A DNA stretch of 64,000 nt from the NCBI RefSeq assembly GCF_014651775.1, contig NZ_BMXN01000011.1, positions 1-64,000 of the forward strand. Reading direction: 5' to 3'. Both the position numbers and the translations under genes were made by a program. The stretch comes from Vreelandella hamiltonii. GTDB lineage: Bacteria; Pseudomonadota; Gammaproteobacteria; Pseudomonadales; Halomonadaceae. Positions 58,276 through 64,000 of this stretch are shown one piece after another. The number at the start of each line of letters is the position of its first letter. Within the stretch, counting starts at the first letter, position 1. Below the pieces are notes generated by a model. The model saw nothing but the letters and a program-made list of their open reading frames with translations, made no database searches and was not told the origin of the DNA.

Positions 58276-59655
58276 ATGGCTGAACGACTCTATACCCAAG
58301 ACACGATTACCGCCCTGGCCACCCCCCCTGGGCGCGGCGGCGTTGGCATCATCCGCGTATCTGGCCCGGAAAGCCGCCATATCGCTCAGGCCATACTGGG
58401 GCAATGCCCTCCCCCGCGTCATGCCTATTACGGCCCCTTCAACGGCGCTCAAGGCATTATCGACGAAGGCATTGCGCTACTGTTTGCCGGGCCTAACTCC
58501 TTTACCGGGGAGGACGTGCTGGAGCTGCAGGGGCACGGTGGCCCCGTGATCATGGATATGCTGCTGGAGCGCTGCCTCGCCCTGGGCGCCCGCCTGGCTC
58601 GGCCTGGCGAGTTCTCCGAACGCGCGTTCTTGAATGACAAGCTGGACCTGGCCCAGGCCGAGGCGATTGCCGACCTGATCGATGCCAGCTCACGCTCGGC
58701 TGCCGAAAATGCCCTTCGCTCGCTGCAAGGCGAGTTTTCACAGCGCGTTTCTGGGCTGGTTCAGCAGTTGATCGAGCTGCGTGTCTATGTAGAGGCCGCC
58801 ATCGACTTCCCCGAAGAAGAGATCGACTTTCTTGCCGATGGCCACGTGGCAACGCATCTTGAGCAGGTGCAGCAGGCACTGGTGCGTGTGCGCCAGGCCG
58901 CAGGCCAAGGCGCCTTGCTGCGTGAAGGCATGAGCGTGGTGATTGCAGGGCGCCCCAATGCGGGCAAGTCCAGCCTGCTCAATGCGCTGACCGAGCAGGA
59001 CACGGCCATCGTCACGGACATTGCGGGCACCACCCGCGACGTGCTGCGTGAATACATCCACCTGGACGGCATGCCACTGCATATTATCGACACCGCTGGC
59101 CTGCGCGATACGCCGGACGCGGTAGAAAAAATTGGCGTTGCCCGGGCCTGGGAAGAGATCGAGAAAGCCGATCGCGTACTGCTGCTGGTCGATGCCTCGC
59201 TTACCCAGGCAACGGACCCCATGGCCATCTGGCCCGAGTTCGTGGCCCGCCTGCCGGACCAGCAGCGATTGACCCTGGTGCGCAACAAGATCGACAGCAG
59301 CGCCGAAGCGCCAGGGCTCGAAGCATCTGAGTTACCCACAGGCACTCCTATCGTCAGGCTCTCGGCCAAAACGGGGGCAGGTGTGGATAACTTGAAATCC
59401 CATTTGAAAGAGGTGATGGGCTTTTCCGCCACTACCGAAGGTCGTTTCTCGGCGCGCCGCCGCCATCTGGATGCCCTGGACCGTGCCATGGCCGCACTGG
59501 AAGCAGGGCGCGCTCAGCTGGAAGGCTACGGTGCAGGAGAGCTGCTGGCCGAAGATCTGCGCGATGCCCAGCAGGCACTGGGAGAGATTACCGGGGAGTT
59601 CAGCGCCGACGACCTGCTTGGAGAGATCTTTGGCAGCTTCTGTATCGGCAAGTAG
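58276..59655 (+). CDS. mnmE: tRNA modification GTPase MnmE
   Basis: With MnmG modifies wobble U34 of certain tRNAs. The 459-residue product has the folate-binding N domain ([19 protein letters not shown]), the inserted G domain with [22 protein letters not shown] and DTAGLRDT, and the C-terminal FCIGK with the essential cysteine. AGGA lies 8 nt upstream of the ATG. It is followed by rlmJ on the other strand rather than mnmG. Confidence 0.97.
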   Translation: MAERLYTQDTITALATPPGRGGVGIIRVSGPESRHIAQAILGQCPPPRHAYYGPFNGAQGIIDEGIALLFAGPNSFTGEDVLELQGHGGPVIMDMLLERCLALGARLARPGEFSERAFLNDKLDLAQAEAIADLIDASSRSAAENALRSLQGEFSQRVSGLVQQLIELRVYVEAAIDFPEEEIDFLADGHVATHLEQVQQALVRVRQAAGQGALLREGMSVVIAGRPNAGKSSLLNALTEQDTAIVTDIAGTTRDVLREYIHLDGMPLHIIDTAGLRDTPDAVEKIGVARAWEEIEKADRVLLLVDASLTQATDPMAIWPEFVARLPDQQRLTLVRNKIDSSAEAPGLEASELPTGTPIVRLSAKTGAGVDNLKSHLKEVMGFSATTEGRFSARRRHLDALDRAMAALEAGRAQLEGYGAGELLAEDLRDAQQALGEITGEFSADDLLGEIFGSFCIGK

Positions 59656-59675
59656 ACTCGACTACTCCTCCACCT

Positions 59676-60521
59676 TTACTCCGGGACCAACCAGGACGTA
59701 CGGAAGCGGCTGTGCTCGCCCAGCGTCGGTGTTATCTGTGACATGGCATTGATCAGACGCTCCTCCAGCCCCCAGGGGGGGTTGACGACCAGCATGCCGC
59801 TTCCGTACATGCCGCGGGCACCCGCTTCAGGGGCACGTAGCAGCAGTTCGCTTTGCCAGATTTTGCGAATTCCGCTGTCACGCAGGCCTGCCAGCAGCGC
59901 TTGATGGTGTTCGGCAGGTAATAACGGATACCAGATCATCACCACGGCATGCCTGGCTTTCTCAAGCACGTAGGCCGTGCTTTCCACCACTTCGTGGTAC
60001 TCGATCTTGCGCTCGTAGCTGGGATCCATCAACACACACACCCTGGGGGTCGATGCCGGTACCTGATGGCGCAGGCCGACCAACCCATCGCCGAAGATAC
60101 GCGTCGCCCGCTTGGGCAGCGACTGGCTGGCGAGATGTTCGTGCTCACCGGGATGCAGTTCGAACAGGATCAGCCGATCCTCTGAGCGCAGACGCTGGGC
60201 GAGCCACCAGGGAGAACCCGGATAGCAGGCCAGTGTATCAGCGTCTGGCTGGGCACTGGCCACGGACTCGAGCCAGGCGCCTAGCAGCGGATCTGCCAAC
60301 TGCTGGCGATGCTGCCAGAGCGGTAAAACGCCCTCACGATACTCCAGCAACCGCTGTGTCTCTTCGGTAGCCAGCGGATAGAAGCCTCTGCCCGCATGGG
60401 TATCCACATATGTAATTGCTGATTTTTTACGTAACAGATGATCAATGACGGCATAGAGCGTCAGATGCTTCTGAACATCGGCGAAGTTACCGGCATGGTA
60501 GGCGTGTTGGTATGACAGCAT
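59676..60521 (-). CDS. rlmJ: 23S rRNA (adenine-2030-N6)-methyltransferase
   Basis: SAM-dependent enzyme that methylates A2030 of 23S rRNA. The 281-residue product has MLSYQHAYHAGNFADVQKH, the SAM-binding YVDTHAGRGFYPL and the catalytic DPSYERKIEY (DPxY type). It matches the E. coli protein length of 280. It is transcribed leftward and converges on mnmE. Confidence 0.95.
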   Translation of the reverse strand: MLSYQHAYHAGNFADVQKHLTLYAVIDHLLRKKSAITYVDTHAGRGFYPLATEETQRLLEYREGVLPLWQHRQQLADPLLGAWLESVASAQPDADTLACYPGSPWWLAQRLRSEDRLILFELHPGEHEHLASQSLPKRATRIFGDGLVGLRHQVPASTPRVCVLMDPSYERKIEYHEVVESTAYVLEKARHAVVMIWYPLLPAEHHQALLAGLRDSGIRKIWQSELLLRAPEAGARGMYGSGMLVVNPPWGLEERLINAMSQITPTLGEHSRFRTSWLVPE

Positions 60522-60539
60522 GAGGATGCCTATATAAAC

Positions 60540-60573
60540 AGAACGCCCGCTATGTGAGCATAGCGGGCGTTCT
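60540..60573 (-). terminator. intrinsic terminator of the OmpA-like lipoprotein gene
   Basis: Arms 60540-60554 (AGAACGCCCGCTATG) and 60559-60573 form a perfect 15-bp stem with a 4-nt loop. On the minus strand GTTTATA follows. Confidence 0.8.
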
Positions 60574-60597
60574 AGAGCAATGCAGAGTTTTTACGGC

Positions 60598-61269
60598 TTA
60601 TTGGCCATTGCCTGTCGGCGTCAGCGTGATTTCGACACGACGGTTTTGTGCACGCCCCTGTTCGGAGTCATTGCTGGCAACCGGCCGAGTCGCACCGTAA
60701 CCCAAGGTGTTCAGACGCATGGAGGAAACGCCATTCTGCCCCAGGTAACGACCTACCGATTCGGCACGGCGCTCGGAAAGCCGCTGGTTATAATCCGCGT
60801 TGCCCGTGCTGTCGGTGTGGCCAGCAATATTGACGCGGGTATCCGTGTACTGGGTCAAGACATTGGCGACTTCATTGAGTGCACTGCGTGCGTCGCTGGT
60901 CAGGTCAGCAGAGTCGAAACCAAAGGTCACGCTGCTGGGCATGTTCAAGACGATGTCGTCGCCGCGACGGTCGATCTCGATACGAGACCCCTGCAGGTTT
61001 TCACGCAGCTGCTGCTCCTGGCGGTCCATGTAGGCCCCGACCCCAGCACCGGCGGCGGCGCCAACCGCTGCCCCGATCAACGCTCGGTCACGACGGCTAG
61101 TGCTTCCATCACCAGACAAGGCACCCGCTGCGGCACCAATGGCTGCCCCAATGCCCGTACCCACCGCTGTACTGGAGCGTTGTGTTTGACCACCATAAGG
61201 GTCGGTGGTGGCACAGCCCGCCACCAGAATAGCCGCCGCCAACGGGGTCAGTAGTCGGAACATACGCAT
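60598..61269 (-). CDS. OmpA-family lipoprotein, YiaD-like
   Basis: A 223-residue lipoprotein. Lipobox LVAGC (Cys 19, then Ala, so outer-membrane sorting), two glycine-zipper stretches (about 38-85, GTGIGAAIGAAAGALSG and GAAVGAAAGAGVGAY), and a C-terminal OmpA domain with FGFDSADLT and GHTDSTGNADYNQRLSERRA that binds peptidoglycan. GGAG lies 6 nt before the ATG at 61269. Such proteins tether the outer membrane to the wall; E. coli YiaD suppresses a bamD defect. Confidence 0.93.
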   Translation of the reverse strand: MRMFRLLTPLAAAILVAGCATTDPYGGQTQRSSTAVGTGIGAAIGAAAGALSGDGSTSRRDRALIGAAVGAAAGAGVGAYMDRQEQQLRENLQGSRIEIDRRGDDIVLNMPSSVTFGFDSADLTSDARSALNEVANVLTQYTDTRVNIAGHTDSTGNADYNQRLSERRAESVGRYLGQNGVSSMRLNTLGYGATRPVASNDSEQGRAQNRRVEITLTPTGNGQ

Positions 61270-61313
61270 CACTCACTCCTTTTACGATTAGGTTTTGCCT
61301 TTGTTATCACTGC

Positions 61314-62483
61314 TCACTCATCACTGATCAGTGCCAGCAGTTCGTTCAAGAATAATAGACCTTGAGGAGAAGCACGCAGCTTTTCGGGCATTTCCACCAA
61401 AAGTCCTTTTTCGTGAGCGATTTGTAAACGGTCAAGTAACAGTTCGACAGGCTGGCCCGTATGCGCTTGCCATGTCTTCAGGCTTGCCCCTTCCGTCAAT
61501 CGCAGTGCATTCATGGCAAATTCCAGCGGCAGCTCATCGGCTTCGATCGGCTGTTTGCCGGCCACGAAACCACGTGGATCGTCGAGACGCCTCAAATAAG
61601 ACTGAGGCTGGCGGGTTTTCCAGCGGCGTTCGATCTGCCATTGGCCATTCTCGTCGATACACGTCAACTTGCCGTGGGCACCCGCTCCAATGCCCAGATA
61701 GTCGCCGAAGCGCCAATAGTTCAGATTGTGCTGGCTTTGTGAGCCGAGGCGCGCATAGGCCGATATTTCATAACGCTGCAGCCCTGCCCGTTCAAGGCGC
61801 ACATGCCCTGCTTCCTGAATGTCCCACAGCGCTTCCTCTTCCGGTAACGGAGGAGGATGTGAGAAAAAAGCCGTATTGGGTTCCAGGGTCAATTGGTACC
61901 AGGAGAGGTGTTCCGGCGCCAATGCCAAGGCCTGGTCGATGTCTTCCATGGCCTGTTCAGGCGTTTGCTGGGGAAGCCCATGCATCAAGTCGATGTTGAT
62001 ATTATCGAAGCCCGCCGACCTGGCCTGCCCCACGGCCGTCAATGCCTCTTGCCCACTGTGGATGCGCCCCAGGGCCTCTAGCTGCACCGGACGAAAACTC
62101 TGTATCCCCAGCGACAGCCGGTTGATACCCGCCTCTCGGTAACCTACGAAACGCTGCTGTTCGGTCGTGCCTGGGTTGGCTTCCAGAGTGATCTCGATGG
62201 TCGGTGCAAACGCCAAACGCTGCTGAATACCCTGAAACAGCCGCTGATAGAAGTCCGGCGAGAGCAGGCTAGGCGTCCCGCCGCCAATGAAGATCGTTTG
62301 CAGAGGGCGTTCGGCTGCCAGAGGAAGATCGTGCTCCAGATCAGCCAATAGCGCAGCCAGATACGCCTCTTCAGGGAGCCCTTGGGCGCCTGGCTCGTGA
62401 GAGTTGAAATCGCAATAAGGGCACTTGCGAACACACCACGGGGTGTGGATGTAAAGCGACAGGGGCGGCAGTGCCTCAGCCAT
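61314..62483 (-). CDS. hemW: heme chaperone HemW (radical SAM)
   Basis: Radical SAM family protein related to HemN that binds and transfers heme. The 389-residue product has CVRKCPYC (Cys 17, 21, 24) for the 4Fe-4S cluster, the GGG motif (IFIGGGTPSLL) and a C-terminal HemN-type domain. HemW lacks HemN's extra N-terminal substrate segment, and this protein fits HemW length. It overlaps rdgB by 8 bp. Confidence 0.95.
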   Translation of the reverse strand: MAEALPPLSLYIHTPWCVRKCPYCDFNSHEPGAQGLPEEAYLAALLADLEHDLPLAAERPLQTIFIGGGTPSLLSPDFYQRLFQGIQQRLAFAPTIEITLEANPGTTEQQRFVGYREAGINRLSLGIQSFRPVQLEALGRIHSGQEALTAVGQARSAGFDNINIDLMHGLPQQTPEQAMEDIDQALALAPEHLSWYQLTLEPNTAFFSHPPPLPEEEALWDIQEAGHVRLERAGLQRYEISAYARLGSQSQHNLNYWRFGDYLGIGAGAHGKLTCIDENGQWQIERRWKTRQPQSYLRRLDDPRGFVAGKQPIEADELPLEFAMNALRLTEGASLKTWQAHTGQPVELLLDRLQIAHEKGLLVEMPEKLRASPQGLLFLNELLALISDE

Positions 62484-63084
62484 GCGCCACCTTCAGGATA
62501 TCCACGAGATCGTGCAGCGCACGCCCGCGGTGGCTCAACCGGTTCTTGGACTCTGACGCCAGCTCAGCCACGCTCATGCCTTGATCCGGTAACCAGAACA
62601 GAGGATCGTAACCAAACCCACCATCCCCACGGGGATGCGCCAGAATTTCGCCTTCCCAGCTGCGCTGTACGATGACGGGGACAGGGTCTTCGGCATGACG
62701 CAAATAGACCAGCACACACCAGTAGCGGCCACTGCGCTGGCCTTCCGCACAGTCGGCAAGCGCCGCCAGCAGTTTCTGATTGTTGCGTTCGTCACTCTTC
62801 GGCTCACCGGCATAACGCGCAGAGTAGATACCTGGTGCTCCTTGCAGTGCATCCACCTCCAGCCCCGAATCGTCTGCCAGGGCAGGTAACCCGCTGACTC
62901 GGCTGGCTTCACGAGCTTTTAACAGCGCATTCTCAACGAAGGTCAGTCCGGTTTCTTCCACGTCTTGCACGCCAAACTCTGCCTGTGCTCTTACATCGAG
63001 CCCAAGCGGGGCAAGTAACTGATTGAACTCTTTAAGTTTTCCTGCGTTTCCACTGGCCAGGACAAGCGTCGTACCCGTCGACAT
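62476..63084 (-). CDS. rdgB: non-canonical purine NTP pyrophosphatase
   Basis: Removes ITP, dITP and XTP from the nucleotide pool. The 202-residue product has LVLASGNAGKLKEF, the DDSGLEVDALQGAPGIYSAR active-site block and DGGFGYDPLFW. GGAGG lies 7 nt before the ATG. First gene of the rdgB-hemW operon. Confidence 0.97.
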   Translation of the reverse strand: MSTGTTLVLASGNAGKLKEFNQLLAPLGLDVRAQAEFGVQDVEETGLTFVENALLKAREASRVSGLPALADDSGLEVDALQGAPGIYSARYAGEPKSDERNNQKLLAALADCAEGQRSGRYWCVLVYLRHAEDPVPVIVQRSWEGEILAHPRGDGGFGYDPLFWLPDQGMSVAELASESKNRLSHRGRALHDLVDILKVAHG

Positions 63085-63365
63085 ATCGAAACCTCCAAAC
63101 AGGGAGCCTCAGTTTACGCTGAACAGAAACACAGCTAAAGCACATGGAATGTTTACCCAGCGTATTTTTATGGTTACCGCCCAATCGTTCGAAGATGACT
63201 CATTTATAAAATATAAATCAATAACTTGGCTTTTAGATAAAAAAAGAATAACAATATGAAAATTACTTTACTCATTATTTTGATAACATTTCTTTACGAA
63301 AAGTATCTTATAGGCAACACTGTTAGGGTCGCCTGCTGATGTTCTCCTTGAATGAGGCTCCCCCA
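63085..63365. other. AT-rich gap between rdgB and the CsgD-like gene
   Basis: Bases 63185-63310 are much richer in A and T than the rest of the window. Apart from the promoter candidate at 63280-63309 nothing else was assigned. A 27-codon frame at 63256-63339 lacks a proper Shine-Dalgarno. AT-rich gaps of this kind before csgD genes often bind H-NS-type proteins or global regulators. Confidence 0.5.
63280..63309 (+). promoter_or_regulatory. candidate promoter of the CsgD-like gene
   Basis: TTGATA (63280-63285) and TATCTT (63304-63309) with an 18-bp spacer, about 55 bp before the start codon. Confidence 0.45.
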
Positions 63366-64000
63366 ATGTCCCAGCAAAAGACCCCCGGCTTGGTGTACAT
63401 CGTCACCGAAAAAAGCCCTCAAGCACAGCTATTTGCTGATTACCTGCATGAGCACACGGGCTGCAGTGTGAGCGTTCACTCACCTGCTGCTCAACTGCCT
63501 GCGACAATCACCGATCGACTGTTGATCCTCATCGACAGCGACCATATCGGCGTCGATGCACTGCCAGAATGGCAGGACAAACTGTCGGATTCGCTCGCGA
63601 AATCACCGCTGGCAGCCTTCAATGTGCGAGATATGGATCACGCCTTGGAAGCACTCTCCTGCGCTCATTTGAAAGGCGTTTTTTACCGGGACGAAAGCCT
63701 GGAAGTGATCTGCAAGGGCATCCTCTCATTGCTGGAGGGGGAGTTGTGGATGTCACGCGACTTGATGGCGCGGCTTATCCTTTTTTACCGCAAGTATCAG
63801 AGCAACGCCTTTCGCCCGGCTTGTGGCCTGACCAATCGAGAGATGGAAATCATTTCACTGCTGAGCAATGGGTCGTCCAACCAGCAAATCGCCGACAAGC
63901 TGTTCGTCAGTGAGCACACGGTGAAGTCACATCTTTACAATATCTTCAGAAAAATCAACGTACACAATCGTATTCAGGCGCTCAACTGGATCCACCAGAA
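63366..64000 (+). CDS. CsgD-like LuxR-family transcriptional regulator (3' end beyond the window)
   Basis: The window holds 211 codons without a stop. Residues 1-125 form a receiver-like domain (LVYIVTEKSPQAQLFADYL, LLILIDSDHI, KGVFYRDESLEVICKGI). Residues 150-210 form a LuxR helix-turn-helix: LTNREMEIISLLSNG, NQQIADKLFVSEHTVKSHLY and KINVHNRIQALNW. The arrangement and sequence resemble E. coli CsgD, the activator of curli and cellulose genes. The CsgD label means family, not proven target. GAGG lies 9 nt before the ATG. The C-terminal few residues are missing because the window ends. Confidence 0.87.
   Translation, partial: MSQQKTPGLVYIVTEKSPQAQLFADYLHEHTGCSVSVHSPAAQLPATITDRLLILIDSDHIGVDALPEWQDKLSDSLAKSPLAAFNVRDMDHALEALSCAHLKGVFYRDESLEVICKGILSLLEGELWMSRDLMARLILFYRKYQSNAFRPACGLTNREMEIISLLSNGSSNQQIADKLFVSEHTVKSHLYNIFRKINVHNRIQALNWIHQ

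Noticed and set aside
63256..63339. 27-codon hydrophobic frame in the AT-rich gap before the CsgD-like gene
   Set aside because: It lacks a proper Shine-Dalgarno, overlaps the promoter candidate, and short hydrophobic frames are expected by chance in AT-rich DNA.

Overview
The window looks like a chromosomal segment of a halophilic gammaproteobacterium, most likely Halomonadaceae (Halomonas-like). This assignment is an inference from moderately high GC, a Pseudomonas/Halomonas-type origin region (gyrB-recF-dnaN-dnaA, oriC, rpmH-rnpA-yidC-mnmE), 6S RNA between zapA and ygfA, and protein sequences that read as halomonad. No tRNA, rRNA, CRISPR array, insertion sequence or prophage was seen. Almost all of the sequence is coding.

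Layout. 0.2-6 kb: housekeeping genes (pyrB; gshB-yqgE-ruvX; a CvfB-like RNA-binding protein; rsmE; secB; a membrane rhodanese). 6.3-10.4 kb: gpmI, an EnvC-type murein hydrolase activator and a CtpA protease. 10.4-15 kb: the leftward set ygfB-pepP-ubiH-ubiI. 15-16.3 kb: zapA, 6S RNA and ygfA. 16.4-16.6 kb: a 32-residue membrane protein gene that was not obvious from long ORFs. It has its own promoter, a structured leader and a shared bidirectional terminator. 16.7-19.1 kb: ilvA and rpiA, divergent. 19.3-32.8 kb: a complete pelX-pelA-pelB-pelC-pelD-pelE-pelF-pelG cluster for Pel exopolysaccharide.

32.8-48.8 kb: a lipopolysaccharide inner-core neighbourhood on both strands. It contains waaA, hldE, heptosyltransferases, Kdo kinase, several glycosyltransferases, an OpgB-like phosphoglycerol transferase, waaF, hldD, a kinase-like protein and gmhB, with glyQS embedded. 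Three of the ADP-heptose enzymes (HldE, GmhB, HldD) are here; GmhA is not. 49-58.2 kb: the origin region, with gyrB, recF, dnaN and dnaA transcribed left from oriC and rpmH, rnpA and yidC transcribed right. Five perfect parS sequences lie between 38.7 and 52.2 kb, three of them inside genes. 58.2-64 kb: mnmE, rlmJ, an OmpA-like lipoprotein, hemW-rdgB, and a CsgD-like LuxR-family regulator cut by the window end.

Two themes link the genes. One is replication and segregation (oriC, DnaA boxes, parS cluster). The other is the cell envelope and biofilm: LPS core synthesis, a Pel cluster whose PelD keeps a c-di-GMP I-site, and a CsgD-type regulator. The least explained objects are the small membrane protein with its structured leader and the kinase-like protein with an altered catalytic loop between glyS and gmhB.
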